Shown here: piece by piece, positions 1 to 9,641 of the stretch
Layout: each line of letters starts with the position of its first letter
Position numbering within the stretch: the stretch's first letter is position 1
Assembly: GCF_011170125.1 (NCBI RefSeq)
Contig: NZ_BLLN01000005.1
Coordinates: 1,488,001 to 1,552,000, forward strand
Direction: 5' to 3'
Origin: Streptomyces diastaticus subsp. diastaticus
Lineage (GTDB): Bacteria > Actinomycetota > Actinomycetes > Streptomycetales > Streptomycetaceae
DNA length: 64,000 nucleotides
The notes under the pieces: generated by a model
Database searches by the model: none
What the model was told of the DNA's origin: nothing
Seen by the model: the letters and a program-made list of their open reading frames with translations, nothing else
Translations under genes and position numbers: made by a program

Positions 1-7
1 CCGGCTG

Positions 8-2878
8 TCAGCTGCACCCGCTGGTGGAGCCGCAGCCCTCGCAGATGTAGCAGGAGCCGGCGCGCTGCATCTTGGTGCCGCAGGAGAAGCAGAGCGGGGC
101 GTCCGCGCTGATGCCGAGCTGCATCTCGACCAGCTCGGCCGAGGTGTGCGCCTGCTGCTCGGGCTTGGCCTGCGGGATCTCCGTGCCGGTCGCCGGGGCG
201 GAGACCTCCGGGGCGGGCGCGGCCAGTTCGGCCGGCTCCTCCTCGGCGGGCTCGTAGGAGCCGGTCTCCAGGTGGCGGCGGCGCTCGTCGGCGGAGTGGA
301 TGCCGAGGGCCGAGCGGGTCTCGAAGGGCAGGAAGTCCAGCGCCAGCCGGCGGAAGATGTAGTCGACGATCGACTGGGCCATCCGCACGTCCGGGTCGTC
401 GGTCATGCCGGCCGGCTCGAAGCGCATGTTGGTGAACTTCGAGACGTAGGTCTCCAGCGGCACGCCGTACTGGAGGCCGACCGAGACGGCGATGGAGAAG
501 GCATCCATCATGCCCGCGAGGGTCGAGCCCTGCTTGGACATCTTCAGGAACACCTCGCCGAGGCCGTCGTCCGGGTAGGAGTTGGCCGTCATGTAGCCCT
601 CGGCGCCGCCCACCGTGAAGGAGGTGGTGATGCCGGGACGGCCCTTGGGCAGGCGCTTGCGGACCGGGCGGTACTCGACGACCTTCTCCACGGCGGCGCG
701 GATGGTCTCCTCGGCCTGCTCGGTGATCTCGGCCTTCTCCTCCTCCTTCTTCTTGGCGGAGAGGGGCTGGCCGACCTTGCAGTTGTCGCGGTAGATCGCG
801 AGCGCCTTGACGCCGAGCTTCCACGCCTCGAAGTAGACCTCCTCGACGTCCTCGACGGTGGCCGTCTCGGGGAGGTTGACCGTCTTGGACAGGGCGCCGG
901 AGATCCAGGGCTGGATCGCGGCCATCATCCGGACGTGGCCCATCGCGGAGATGGAGCGCTCGCCCATCGCGCAGTCGAAGACCTCGTAGTGCTCCGGCTT
1001 GAGCGCGGGGGCGTCGATCACGTTGCCGTGCTCGGCGATGTGGGCGACGATCGCCTCGATCTGCTCCTCGGAGTAGTTCATGCGCCGCAGCGCCTGCGGC
1101 ACGGTGCCGTTGACGATCTGCATGGAGCCGCCGCCGACCAGCTTCTTGAACTTGACCAGCGCGAGGTCGGGCTCCAGGCCGGTGGTGTCGCAGGACATCG
1201 CGAGACCGATGGTGCCGGTCGGGGCGATGACGGACGCCTGGGCGTTGCGGAAGCCGTTCTTGGCGCCGAGGCGCACCACGTCCTGCCACGCCTCGGTCGC
1301 GGCGGCCCAGACCGGGTTGTCCAGGTCGTCGGTGCGCACGGCCTTGGCGTTGGCGTCGGCGTGCTGCTTCATGACCCGCTGGTGCGGCTCGGCGTTGCGG
1401 GCGTACCCCTCGTACGGGCCGACCACGGCCGCGAGCTCAGCGGAGCGGCGGTAGGAGGTGCCGGTCATCAGCGAGGTGATGGCACCGGCCAGGGCGCGGC
1501 CGCCGTCGGAGTCGTAGGCGTGGCCGGTCGCCATGAGCAGGGCGCCGAGGTTGGCGTAGCCGATGCCCAGCTGGCGGAAGGCGCGGGTGTTCTCACCGAT
1601 CTTCTGGGTGGGGAAGTCGGCGAAGCAGATGGAGATGTCCATCGCCGTGATGACCAGCTCGACGACCTTGGCGAAGCGCTCGGACTCGAAGGACTGGTTG
1701 CCCTTGCCGTCGTCCTTGAGGAACTTCATGAGGTTGAGCGAGGCGAGGTTGCACGAGGTGTTGTCCAGGTGCATGTACTCGCTGCACGGGTTCGAGCCGT
1801 TGATACGGCCGGACTCGGGGCAGGTGTGCCAGGCGTTGATGGTGTCGTCGTACTGGATGCCGGGGTCGGCACAGGCCCAGGCGGCCTCGGCCATCTTGCG
1901 GAAGAGGGACTTGGCGTCGACCTCCTCGATGACCTCGCCGGTCATGCGGGCACGCAGGCCGAAGGTTCCGCCGGACTCCACGGCCTTCATGAACTCGTCG
2001 TTCACGCGCACCGAGTTGTTGGCGTTCTGGTACTGGACGGACGTGATGTCGTCACCGCCCAGGTCCATGTCGAAGCCCGCGTCGCGCAGGGCGCGGATCT
2101 TCTCCTCCTCGTTGACCTTGGTGCGGATGAAGTCCTCGATGTCGGGGTGGTCGACGTCGAGGATGACCATCTTGGCCGCGCGGCGGGTGGCGCCGCCCGA
2201 CTTGATCGTCCCTGCGGAGGCGTCGGCGCCGCGCATGAAGGAGACCGGGCCGGAGGCGTTGCCGCCGGAGGAGAGCAGTTCCTTGGAGGAACGGATGCGG
2301 GAGAGGTTCAGGCCGGCTCCGGAGCCGCCCTTGAAGATCATCCCCTCTTCCTTGTACCAGTCGAGGATCGACTCCATGGAGTCGTCGACGGAGAGGATGA
2401 AGCAGGCCGAGACCTGCTGCGGCTGCGGCGTGCCGACGTTGAACCACACCGGGGAGTTGAAGCTGAAGATCTGGTGCAGCAGCGCGTGGGCCAGCTCGTG
2501 CTCGAAGATCTCCGCGTCGGCGGGAGAGGCGAAGTAGCCGTTCTCCTCGCCGGCCTTGCGGTAGGTCTTCACGATGCGGTCGATGAGCTGCTTGAGCCCC
2601 GTCTCACGCTGCGGGGTGCCGACGGCCCCGCGGAAGTACTTGCTGGTGACGATGTTGACCGCGTTCACCGACCAGAAGTCGGGGAACTCGACGCCACGCT
2701 GCTCGAAGTTGACCGAGCCGTCGCGCCAGTTGGTCATGACGACGTCACGAAGCTCCCACTGGACCTCGTCGTACGGATGCACGCCGGGCGTCGTGTGGAT
2801 GCGCTCGATACGCAGGCCCTTGGCCTTGGAACCCTTCGTACGGGAACCTCGTGCCGGGCCGCTCGCCGTCTCTGTCAT
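8..2878 (-). CDS. nrdJ: Vitamin B12-dependent (class II) ribonucleotide reductase
   Basis: Reduces ribonucleotides to deoxyribonucleotides in the cytosol, using adenosylcobalamin to generate the thiyl radical, so it needs no oxygen. The 956-residue protein has the reductase barrel: SACFILSVDDSM with Cys159, the NPCSEYMHLDNTSCNLASLNL region near residue 360, and the NAQASVIAPTGTIGLAMSCDTTG region. It ends in a cysteine-rich tail (CFSCGTKM, CYICEGCG) of the kind that relays electrons in class II enzymes. I start at the ATG at 2878, which has GGGAGG five bases upstream; an in-frame start at 2977 would add a tail unlike the family. nrdR lies 139 bases upstream on the same strand, the usual nrdR-nrdJ arrangement, so NrdR control is expected. 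I found no cobalamin riboswitch in front of it. Confidence 0.97.
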   Translation of the reverse strand: MTETASGPARGSRTKGSKAKGLRIERIHTTPGVHPYDEVQWELRDVVMTNWRDGSVNFEQRGVEFPDFWSVNAVNIVTSKYFRGAVGTPQRETGLKQLIDRIVKTYRKAGEENGYFASPADAEIFEHELAHALLHQIFSFNSPVWFNVGTPQPQQVSACFILSVDDSMESILDWYKEEGMIFKGGSGAGLNLSRIRSSKELLSSGGNASGPVSFMRGADASAGTIKSGGATRRAAKMVILDVDHPDIEDFIRTKVNEEEKIRALRDAGFDMDLGGDDITSVQYQNANNSVRVNDEFMKAVESGGTFGLRARMTGEVIEEVDAKSLFRKMAEAAWACADPGIQYDDTINAWHTCPESGRINGSNPCSEYMHLDNTSCNLASLNLMKFLKDDGKGNQSFESERFAKVVELVITAMDISICFADFPTQKIGENTRAFRQLGIGYANLGALLMATGHAYDSDGGRALAGAITSLMTGTSYRRSAELAAVVGPYEGYARNAEPHQRVMKQHADANAKAVRTDDLDNPVWAAATEAWQDVVRLGAKNGFRNAQASVIAPTGTIGLAMSCDTTGLEPDLALVKFKKLVGGGSMQIVNGTVPQALRRMNYSEEQIEAIVAHIAEHGNVIDAPALKPEHYEVFDCAMGERSISAMGHVRMMAAIQPWISGALSKTVNLPETATVEDVEEVYFEAWKLGVKALAIYRDNCKVGQPLSAKKKEEEKAEITEQAEETIRAAVEKVVEYRPVRKRLPKGRPGITTSFTVGGAEGYMTANSYPDDGLGEVFLKMSKQGSTLAGMMDAFSIAVSVGLQYGVPLETYVSKFTNMRFEPAGMTDDPDVRMAQSIVDYIFRRLALDFLPFETRSALGIHSADERRRHLETGSYEPAEEEPAELAAPAPEVSAPATGTEIPQAKPEQQAHTSAELVEMQLGISADAPLCFSCGTKMQRAGSCYICEGCGSTSGCS

Positions 2879-3017
2879 GCCGCCTCCCATATGTGGGTGA
2901 AACACCCAAAAGTGCGCAGAGCTTCCCTGCGACACGGTCTGTCTTCTCTTCCGGACGCCGCCGCAGCGCCCGGTCACATCCTGCTTCCGCCGCCGGGGGA
3001 ACGGCGGCCCGGCCCGC

Positions 3018-3527
3018 TCAGTCGGTGGCCGTGACGGGAGCCGGAACGCCCGGCCCCTGCTCCTCGCCGTCCACCCCGCCGCGCTCCTGCGCCCGCAGCT
3101 CGGTGATGGCGGTCTCGAAGTCCTCCAGCGAGTCGAACGCCCGGTAGACCGAGGCGAACCGCAGGTAGGCCACGAGGTCCAGCTCCTGGAGCGGGCCCAG
3201 TATGGCGAGGCCCACGTCGTGCGCGGCCAGCTCGGCGCTGCCGGTGGCGCGCAGCGCCTCCTCGACCCGCTGGCCGAGCTGCGCGAGCGCGTCCTCCGTC
3301 ACCGGCCTGCCCTGGCACGCCTTGCGGACGCCGCTGATGACCTTGGCCCGGCTGAAGGGCTCGGTCACGCCGCTGCGCTTGACGACCGTCAGGGAGCAGG
3401 ACTCCACGGTCGTGAAGCGACGGGAGCAGTCGGGGCACTGGCGGCGACGTCTGATCGACGTTCCGTCGTCGGTGGTGCGACTGTCCACGACACGGCTGTC
3501 GGGGTGCCTGCAGAAGGGGCAGTGCAT
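3018..3527 (-). CDS. nrdR: Transcriptional repressor NrdR
   Basis: ATP/dATP-sensing repressor of ribonucleotide reductase genes. The 169-residue protein starts [17 protein letters not shown] and has a four-cysteine zinc ribbon (Cys3/Cys6 and a CPDC pair near residue 31), followed by an ATP-cone domain ([25 protein letters not shown]). The family is about 150 residues; the extra 15-20 residues are an acidic, Gly/Pro-rich tail. The start is an ATG with GGAGGGTT upstream. It is followed by nrdJ on the same strand, and two palindromes that fit NrdR boxes lie about 110-155 bases upstream, so autoregulation together with nrdJ is likely. Confidence 0.97.
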   Translation of the reverse strand: MHCPFCRHPDSRVVDSRTTDDGTSIRRRRQCPDCSRRFTTVESCSLTVVKRSGVTEPFSRAKVISGVRKACQGRPVTEDALAQLGQRVEEALRATGSAELAAHDVGLAILGPLQELDLVAYLRFASVYRAFDSLEDFETAITELRAQERGGVDGEEQGPGVPAPVTATD

Positions 3528-3635
3528 GAGACTCCGAACCCTCCTTCACAGCACGACTCAGTGGCTCGCCGGGGCCGCACGGCCCCTCGAAGCAGGCTCC
3601 AGCATAGGCGATGAACCTCCGGCCGAATCACCCGC

Positions 3636-3683
3636 ACCACAACTTGTGGGCCCCCTCCCTCGTCTCACCACTAGATCTGGTGT
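3636..3683 (-). promoter_or_regulatory. Pair of candidate NrdR boxes
   Basis: Two palindromes: CCACAA-C-TTGTGG centred at 3643, and CACCA-N7-TGGTG (with AGATCT at its core) centred at 3674. Their centres are exactly 31 bases apart, about three helical turns, which is the spacing known for tandem NrdR boxes. They lie upstream of nrdR, the expected target. The individual boxes match the published general consensus only partly, so the call rests on symmetry, spacing and place. Confidence 0.65.
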
Positions 3684-4139
3684 CTGGAGGGAAAGTTGAC
3701 CCGACGGCGTGTCGCCGAGGGCCCCCGCGGCACGCCGCTTCGGGCAACGGCCGGCCCGCCCGGCGGACCGGCGCGCGCGGACGGCCGGCGGACCCCGGGC
3801 CCGCCGCCACCACGCACGGCTCCGCAGCATACGGAGGGCGGGCGTGCGCGCCCGCGAAGGGGGGCCGGTGCGACCGGCCACCGGCCTCGGATGGCAGACT
3901 GTGAGCTCGCCGGGAGCGGTCCGCACCGCCTCCGGCACCCGGCCACGGCGGAGGAGGTCACCGCACGGCCGATCGAGCCGGGCGCGCCCCGGGCGGGGCC
4001 GCAAGAACGTGCCCGGCGGGGCGCCGCACCGCCTCCGGCCCGCCGGAAGCGGACATCCCGGCGGTAAACACCCCACCAGGACCGGCCTCGCCCATACACC
4101 CGAACGCCCGCCCACGTCAGCTGAACTGCGGTTTTTCAC

Positions 4140-4181
4140 TCGAACGTGTGTTTGGCGCAACCTTTCGAAAGCAACTACCGT
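4140..4181 (+). promoter_or_regulatory. lexA promoter with LexA (SOS) box
   Basis: TCGAAC-GTGT-GTTTGG at 4140-4155 matches the Gram-positive/actinobacterial LexA operator (CGAAC-N4-GTTCG type) with one weak half. It overlaps a candidate -35 (TTGGCG, 4152-4157), followed after 18 bases by TACCGT (4176-4181). The site is 62 bases upstream of the lexA start, consistent with autorepression relieved by RecA-stimulated cleavage. Confidence 0.75.
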
Positions 4182-4217
4182 TGGCTATCCAGGGAGTACA
4201 CACCGAGAGGGGCCGAC

Positions 4218-5003
4218 GTGACCACGACCGCAGACAGCGCCACCATCACCGCCCAGGGCCGGTCCCAGGGACGACGGGAGTCGGTGCACGCCATGAATGA
4301 GCCCGCCTCGCACCAGGAGGGGGCGAAGCCCGCCCGCTCGCTCCCCGGCCGGCCTCCGGGCATCCGCGCCGACAGTTCGGGCCTCACCGACCGGCAGCGC
4401 CGCGTCATCGAGGTCATCCGCGACTCCGTGCAGCGCCGCGGCTACCCGCCGTCGATGCGGGAGATCGGGCAGGCCGTCGGCCTCTCCAGCACCTCCTCCG
4501 TCGCCCATCAGCTGATGGCCCTGGAGCGCAAGGGCTTCCTCCGCCGCGACCCGCACCGCCCCCGGGCGTACGAGGTGCGCGGCTCCGACCAGCCGAGCAC
4601 GCAGCCCGCGGACACCACGGGCAAGCCCGCCGCCTCCTACGTACCGCTGGTCGGCCGGATCGCGGCCGGCGGGCCGATCCTGGCCGAGGAGTCGGTCGAG
4701 GACGTCTTCCCCCTCCCCCGCCAGCTGGTCGGCGACGGTGAGCTGTTCGTGCTCAAGGTCGTCGGTGACTCGATGGTCGAGGCGGCCATCTGCGACGGCG
4801 ACTGGGTCACCGTCCGCCGCCAGCCCGTCGCGGAGAACGGCGACATCGTCGCCGCGATGCTGGACGGCGAGGCGACCGTGAAGCGCTTCAAGCGCGAGGA
4901 CAACCACATCTGGCTCCTGCCGCACAACGCCGCCTACCAGCCGATCCCCGGCGACGAGGCCACCATCCTCGGCAAGGTCGTCGCGGTCCTGCGGCGGGTC
5001 TGA
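4218..5003 (+). CDS. lexA: SOS repressor LexA
   Basis: Represses DNA-damage genes until RecA filaments trigger self-cleavage. 261 residues: an N-terminal winged helix ([30 protein letters not shown], about residues 55-120) and a C-terminal S24 peptidase domain. The cleavage pair Ala150-Gly151 (IAAGGP), Ser185 (GDSMVEAA) and Lys222 (ATVKRF) are all present. I start at the GTG at 4218, preceded by GAGGGG, because the protein then begins [13 protein letters not shown] as in other streptomycetes. An upstream in-frame start at 4146 lies inside the operator. A strong terminator follows, and the downstream helicase gene is convergent. Confidence 0.97.
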   Translation: MTTTADSATITAQGRSQGRRESVHAMNEPASHQEGAKPARSLPGRPPGIRADSSGLTDRQRRVIEVIRDSVQRRGYPPSMREIGQAVGLSSTSSVAHQLMALERKGFLRRDPHRPRAYEVRGSDQPSTQPADTTGKPAASYVPLVGRIAAGGPILAEESVEDVFPLPRQLVGDGELFVLKVVGDSMVEAAICDGDWVTVRRQPVAENGDIVAAMLDGEATVKRFKREDNHIWLLPHNAAYQPIPGDEATILGKVVAVLRRV

Positions 5004-5023
5004 CCCCGCCGGTACCCCCTGGC

Positions 5024-5057
5024 GAGTCCCGGAACCTCTGCGCCGGTTCCGGGACTC
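5024..5057 (+). terminator. Terminator after lexA
   Basis: Perfect 13-bp inverted repeat (GAGTCCCGGAACC and its complement) around an 8-base loop, 20 bases past the lexA stop codon. It lies between convergent genes and could serve both. Confidence 0.8.
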
Positions 5058-5151
5058 TTCGCATGTCCCGGAAGAGGCGTCCCCGGCTCAGGAAATCACC
5101 GGGCTCAGGCGTCAGCCGGCCGGCTCCGGGCCTTCCGGGCCCCTTCCCCCG

Positions 5152-7140
5152 CTACTTCCCCTCCGCCCGGGCCGCCTCGTCGATCGCGGCGAGCGAGCGG
5201 CGGACCTGGTTCCGGTCCGTGGTGTACCAGAAGTCGGGCAGGGAGGCGCGGAGGTAGCTGCCGTAGCGGGCGGTGGCGAGGCGCGGGTCGAGGACGGCCA
5301 CGACGCCCCGGTCCCCGGTGGCACGGACGAGGCGGCCCGCGCCCTGCGCCATGAGGAGCGCGGAGTGGGTGGCGGCCACCGCCATGAAGCCGTTGCCTCC
5401 CGCCTCCTCGACGGCCTTCTGGCGGGCCGACATCAGCGGGTCGTCGGGGCGCGGGAACGGGATGCGGTCCATCACCACCAACTGGCAGCTCGGCCCCGGC
5501 ACGTCCACGCCCTGCCACAGGGAGAGTGTGCCGAAGAGGCAGGTGCGGGGGTCGGCCGCGAAATTCTTGATCAGCTCGCCGAGCGTCTCCTCCCCCTGGA
5601 GCAGGATCGGCACGTCCAGGCGCCCGCGCAGCTCCTCGGCGGCGGCACGGGCCGCGCGCATCGACGAGAAGAGGCCCAGCGTGCGGCCGCCGGCCGCCTC
5701 CACCAGCTCGGCCAGTTCGTCGGACATGTCGGCGCGAGTGCCCTCACGGCCGGGGTTGTTCAGGTGGCGGGCGACGTAGAGGATGCCCTGCTTCGGATAG
5801 TCGAAGGGGGAGCCGACGTCGACGCCCTTCCAGACCGGCAGGTCGGCGCCGGGCGTGCCGTCGACGCCGGCGGTGCCCTCAGGGGCGAGGCCGAGGGAGG
5901 CGCCCACGCCGTTGAAGTCACCGCCGAGCTTGAGGGTGGCGGAGGTCAGGGTGACCGAGCGGTCGGCGAAGAGCTTCTCGCGCAGCAGCCCGGAGACGGA
6001 GAGGGGGGCGACCCGCAGCGAGGCGCCGAAGCGGTCGTGCCGCTCGTACCAGACCACGTCGTACTCGGAACGCTGGGAGATGCGCTCGGCGACGGTGTGG
6101 ATCGACTCGACGGAGGCGAGCGCCTGCTTGCGGACGGCGTCCTCGTCCTGCACCGACTTGTCGCGGGTGGCGCCGAGCGCCGAGATCACCGTACGTGCGG
6201 CGTCCCGCAGCGAGGCGAGGGCGTACTCGAGGTCCTCCGGGACGGTCTCCAGGCGGCCGGGGAGGGCCAGCTCCATCAGGCCCTCGAAGGTCTCGGCGGC
6301 GGTCTGGAGGGCGTCGGCCGCCTTCTCGTTGACCAGTTTGGCCGCGCGGCGCACCGCACGGTTGACCTGGCCCGGGGTGAGCTCGCCGGTGGCGACGCCG
6401 GTGACGCGGGAGACCAGCTCGTGGGCCTCGTCGACGATCAGCACCTCGTGCGAGGGGAGGATGGGGGCGCCCTCGATGGCGTCGATGGCGAGCAGCGCGT
6501 GGTTGGTGACGACGACGTCGGCCAGCCGGGCGCGCTCGCGGGCCAGCTCGGCGAAGCACTCCTGCCCGTAGGCGCAGCGGCTGGCGCCCAGGCATTCCCG
6601 GGAGGAGACGGACACCTGCGACCAGGCACGGTCGGAGACGCCGGGCGTCAGGTCGTCCCGGTCGCCGGTCTCCGTCTCGTCGGACCAGTCGCGCAGCCGC
6701 AGCAGGTCGGTGCCGAGCTTGCTGGTGGGTGTGGCGCTCTCGAACGGGTCGAAGAGGCCCTCTTCCTCCTCCTGCGGCACGCCCTCGTGCAGCCGGTGCA
6801 GGCAGAGGTAGTTCGAGCGGCCCTTGAGCATGGCGAACTCGGGGCGCCTGCGCAGCACCGGATGGAGCGCCTCCACCGTGCGGGGCAGGTCCCTCTCGAC
6901 CAACTGGCGCTGGAGGGCCAGGGTGGCCGTCGCGACCACCACCCGCTCCCCGTGGGCCAGGGCGGGCACGAGGTAGCCGAGCGACTTTCCGGTGCCGGTG
7001 CCCGCCTGGACGAGCAGATGGGAGGAGTCGTCGATGGCCGAGGCGACGGCTTCGGCCATGGCCACCTGACCGGGCCGCTCGGTGCCGCCCACGGCGGCGA
7101 CGGCGGCGTGCAGGAGCTCGGTGAGTGAGGGCTTCGTCAT
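5152..7140 (-). CDS. DinG/XPD-family ATP-dependent DNA helicase
   Basis: Superfamily 2 helicase of 662 residues. Walker A is GTGTGKS (residues 47-53) and the Walker B box is DEAH (IVDEAHEL). Four cysteines (NYLC, then ECLGASRC and GQEC) are spaced like the iron-sulfur cluster of XPD/DinG enzymes, so a 5'-to-3' iron-sulfur helicase is expected. The later motifs (LTSATLKLGG, LWQGVDVPG, QGAGRLVRATGDRG) are intact. The DinG family unwinds R-loops and other structured DNA. It sits convergent with lexA; I see no LexA box at its own start, so SOS control is not shown. The ATG at 7140 is the first good start. Confidence 0.9.
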   Translation of the reverse strand: MTKPSLTELLHAAVAAVGGTERPGQVAMAEAVASAIDDSSHLLVQAGTGTGKSLGYLVPALAHGERVVVATATLALQRQLVERDLPRTVEALHPVLRRRPEFAMLKGRSNYLCLHRLHEGVPQEEEEGLFDPFESATPTSKLGTDLLRLRDWSDETETGDRDDLTPGVSDRAWSQVSVSSRECLGASRCAYGQECFAELARERARLADVVVTNHALLAIDAIEGAPILPSHEVLIVDEAHELVSRVTGVATGELTPGQVNRAVRRAAKLVNEKAADALQTAAETFEGLMELALPGRLETVPEDLEYALASLRDAARTVISALGATRDKSVQDEDAVRKQALASVESIHTVAERISQRSEYDVVWYERHDRFGASLRVAPLSVSGLLREKLFADRSVTLTSATLKLGGDFNGVGASLGLAPEGTAGVDGTPGADLPVWKGVDVGSPFDYPKQGILYVARHLNNPGREGTRADMSDELAELVEAAGGRTLGLFSSMRAARAAAEELRGRLDVPILLQGEETLGELIKNFAADPRTCLFGTLSLWQGVDVPGPSCQLVVMDRIPFPRPDDPLMSARQKAVEEAGGNGFMAVAATHSALLMAQGAGRLVRATGDRGVVAVLDPRLATARYGSYLRASLPDFWYTTDRNQVRRSLAAIDEAARAEGK

Positions 7141-7225
7141 AGCCGCTCCAGCCTACGGTGCGCCACCGACAGCCCCGTCCCGTTCCCGTGCTCCGGGCGG
7201 CGCGTACGCTCCCGCGCGCCCCCGC

Positions 7226-9088
7226 TCACCCAGCGGCGAGGGGGTGCGGCGGCTCCGCGTGCAGGGGGTTCGGCACGGTGCCGTGCACGGCGGCGTGCGG
7301 GCGGGCGGCGCGGTCGCGGTAGCCGTCGAGGTGGAGGCGGTTGCGGTTGAGGCAGAGCCGCTCGATCTCCGGGGCGAAGAGGTCGAAGAGCTCGTAGCGC
7401 TCCTTGAGGTGGGGGAAGCGGGTCTGGTGGCGGACGATCTCGGCGCGCGCCAGTTGCCAGAAGTCGGCCTCCGGGACGCCCAGCTGCGTGGCGCAGAGCG
7501 GCGCGAGGTAGCGGAAGACGCCGATGAAGAGGCCCGAGTGGATGAACTGGGGCAGGAAGCCCGGGCTCTCCGTGAGCAGGACGGCACGCACCTCGTCGGG
7601 CATGTCCGCGTGCTCGGGCAGCGGTTCGGAGCTGATGTTGACGTCGTCGACGAAGTCCTTGACGGCGAGCCGGGTGGGGATGTCGTGCTCGTCGAAGACG
7701 ACGATGGCGTTCTCACCGTGCGGGGAGAAGACCGTGCCGTACTGGTGGAGGAAGTGGACCAGGGGCGGCAGCAGCGCGGCGAAGAGGTGGCGGAGCCAGT
7801 CACGGGGGTCGAGGCCGGACCGGGCGACGAGTTCGGCGGTGAAGGCCCGGCCGTCGCGGCCGGTGTGGATCAGTGAGGCCAGTGTGCGGGCGCGTTCCCC
7901 GGCGTCCAGATGGTGGCTGAGCGGTTCCCGCCAGATCGCGCCGAGCAACTCCTTGTACTGGTAGGGGACTTCCGGCAGGCCGTCGTAGACGGGGTGGCCG
8001 ACGGTGACCGAGGCGACCTCGCCCAGGAGGATGACGCGGCACTCGTCGCGCAGGTACGGGTCGTTGTCGCGCAGGCCCCGCACCCAGTCGGTGACGGCCG
8101 GGGCGGCGAGGGTGCGTTCGGTCGGCAGGCCGCGCCAGACGAGGGTGTTGAGGATGGTGAGCGGGAGTTTGACGGTGTGGCGCCGGGGTCGGCTCAGGTT
8201 GAGGAAGGTGCGGATGGACTGCTGGGGCAGCCGCTCGTCCGGGTCGGGGGCCAGTGGCACGATGCGCCGGTCGGCGACGGCCGGGGCGAAGAGCGGGACC
8301 ACCGTGTCGTCCCACTGCCAGGGGTGGACCGGCAGGTAGAGGTAGGCGGCCGGGTCCAGCCCCTGGTCACGCAGGACGCCGGCGAACAGCTCACGGGTGG
8401 CCTCGTCCAGCTCGCCGCGGTAGAGACGCTCGGCGTCGAGGCCGTGCACGCCCCGGTAGTCGGCGAGGGAGGTGTGGACGGCGATCCACGGCAGCCGGGC
8501 CGGGCGGCGGGCCTCGGGCGCCCAGCGCGCGGTGTCCTCGGCGGAGAAGCCGATGCGCCCCTTGTTCAGGACCAGCCAGGGATGACCGGTCTGGTGGCCT
8601 TCCAGAGCGGCGTAGTCGAGGTCGGCCAGTTCCGCTGCGGTCAGCGCGGTCGCGTCGAGGCGGGTGTCGGCGGCGAGGGTGCGGGTGAGTTCGCGCAGGA
8701 CGTGGCCGAGGGTGTCGCCGTCGAGCCGCAGCAGCGGTCGGGCGCGCACCAGGAAGTCCAGTGGATCACCGTACGGGCGGGGCGCACCACCGTTCTCGAC
8801 GAGCGTGACGCTGCCCGCCTCGACCTGCCAGTGCCCGTACGCCCAGCGCCGTGCCCGGAACCGCAGCGCGGCGTCGCCCGGGCCGCCGAGCGGCAGGAGG
8901 TAGGGGGCGCCGTCGGGTCCGGGCGGCGCGAGGGGGTGGGGCTCGATGATCTCCTCGTACGCGAACTCGCCGAGCATCTTGGCCAGCAGCCGGCGCTCGG
9001 CCCGCCGCCAGGCGTCGGCGGTCAGTTCGGGCGGGGTGCGCAGGACGGAGCCTTCGGACAGGGGCTGGTCTGCGGTCGGACGCGGCAC
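7226..9088 (-). CDS. IucA/IucC-family NIS siderophore synthetase (type C-like)
   Basis: ATP-dependent ligase that adenylates a carboxylate (citrate or a citryl intermediate) and joins it to an amine or hydroxylamine. The 620-residue protein has the family signatures LVLNKGRIGFS, LPVHPWQWD, QQSIRTFLNLSRP with KLPLTILNTL, and FSPHGENAIVVFDEHDIPTRLAVKDF, then a FhuF-like C-terminal part. The HGENAI segment resembles the IucC/RhbF type, which finishes the siderophore. I start at a GTG (9088) with AGAGGAG eight bases upstream. It is the last gene of the siderophore set but is separated from the acyltransferase by 553 non-coding bases, so it may have its own promoter. No iron box is visible nearby. 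Confidence 0.9.
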   Translation of the reverse strand: MPRPTADQPLSEGSVLRTPPELTADAWRRAERRLLAKMLGEFAYEEIIEPHPLAPPGPDGAPYLLPLGGPGDAALRFRARRWAYGHWQVEAGSVTLVENGGAPRPYGDPLDFLVRARPLLRLDGDTLGHVLRELTRTLAADTRLDATALTAAELADLDYAALEGHQTGHPWLVLNKGRIGFSAEDTARWAPEARRPARLPWIAVHTSLADYRGVHGLDAERLYRGELDEATRELFAGVLRDQGLDPAAYLYLPVHPWQWDDTVVPLFAPAVADRRIVPLAPDPDERLPQQSIRTFLNLSRPRRHTVKLPLTILNTLVWRGLPTERTLAAPAVTDWVRGLRDNDPYLRDECRVILLGEVASVTVGHPVYDGLPEVPYQYKELLGAIWREPLSHHLDAGERARTLASLIHTGRDGRAFTAELVARSGLDPRDWLRHLFAALLPPLVHFLHQYGTVFSPHGENAIVVFDEHDIPTRLAVKDFVDDVNISSEPLPEHADMPDEVRAVLLTESPGFLPQFIHSGLFIGVFRYLAPLCATQLGVPEADFWQLARAEIVRHQTRFPHLKERYELFDLFAPEIERLCLNRNRLHLDGYRDRAARPHAAVHGTVPNPLHAEPPHPLAAG

Positions 9089-9641
9089 GGGGACTCCTCT
9101 GAGGGGACGGATCGGGGCGGACCGGGCACCCGTCGCCGGCGCCCGGAGCGGAACGGTCGCAGTGATCGGGCCACGAGGGAACAGGGCCCGGCGCGCACCG
9201 GAGAGCCGCGCGCGGGGGCGTACGCCCCCTGGAGGCGGCTGAGCCGACGCGGCCCTGCCCGGCGGGGTGGGCACGGGGCGCACGGGTGAGCGGGGGCGCG
9301 TACAGGGGCGTGCCAGGTGCACGCGAAGGCGCGGGCGCAAAGCGGGCGCCGGGTCGCCGGAGGGCTGGTGCCCCGCGCGCGGTGGACCCGGGGAGCGGCG
9401 GCCGCACGTGCCGGGCGGCGAGGGGCCGTCGCGCCGGGGCGGCCCGCGGCCTCCCCTCCTCCGCACGCCGGTGGGCGGCCGCGGATCGCCCGCGAGCACA
9501 TCGCCGCTACGCGCCGGGCCGGTCTGCCGGGCGCTGCCACGCCGAGGGCACGACCGTGGCCGGGCCGGGAGCGGGAGGAGAGCACCCGGAGGGGAGCACC
9601 GGGAGGTACGGGGCCGTACGAAGCGGGCCCGGTCCCGGGGG
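9089..9641. other. Gap inside the siderophore cluster
   Basis: 553 bases between two genes of the same strand and pathway. All frames are Arg/Pro/Gly-rich and none resembles a hydroxylase, decarboxylase or transporter. One perfect 16-base palindrome lies at 9214-9229 (GGGGGCGTACGCCCCC), about 125 bases upstream of the following synthetase start. A promoter or processing site for that synthetase is possible; nothing else is recognisable. Confidence 0.6.

Larger units (their letters stand above)
3528..4217. other. Divergent nrdR/lexA intergenic region
   Basis: A 690-base stretch without a convincing gene; its ORFs are Arg/Pro/Gly-rich frames of GC-rich DNA. It carries the promoter regions of nrdR (leftward) and lexA (rightward). 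The recognisable elements are two palindromes near 3637-3682 and a LexA-type box near 4140. The roughly 400 bases between them show nothing I can name. Confidence 0.7.

Noticed and set aside
2879..3017. Possible cobalamin riboswitch in front of nrdJ
   Set aside because: The 139-base gap is too short and lacks a recognisable B12-box; control is better explained by NrdR.
146..3034. A 962-codon ORF opposite nrdJ, and similar very long ORFs opposite rshA, hflX/M1 peptidase, gluK, rimO and lhr
   Set aside because: Compositions are dominated by Gly, Ala, Arg, Val and Asp without family motifs. They are the usual antisense open frames of GC-rich genes.
4146..4217. Extended LexA start inside the upstream region
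   Set aside because: It would place the start codon within the LexA operator; the GTG at 4218 has a ribosome binding site and gives the conserved N-terminus.
9214..9229. Perfect GC-rich palindrome as a possible operator
   Set aside because: GGGGGCGTACGCCCCC is symmetrical, but it is isolated, in very GC-rich DNA, and not tied to a known regulator. Kept only as a note in the gap entry.
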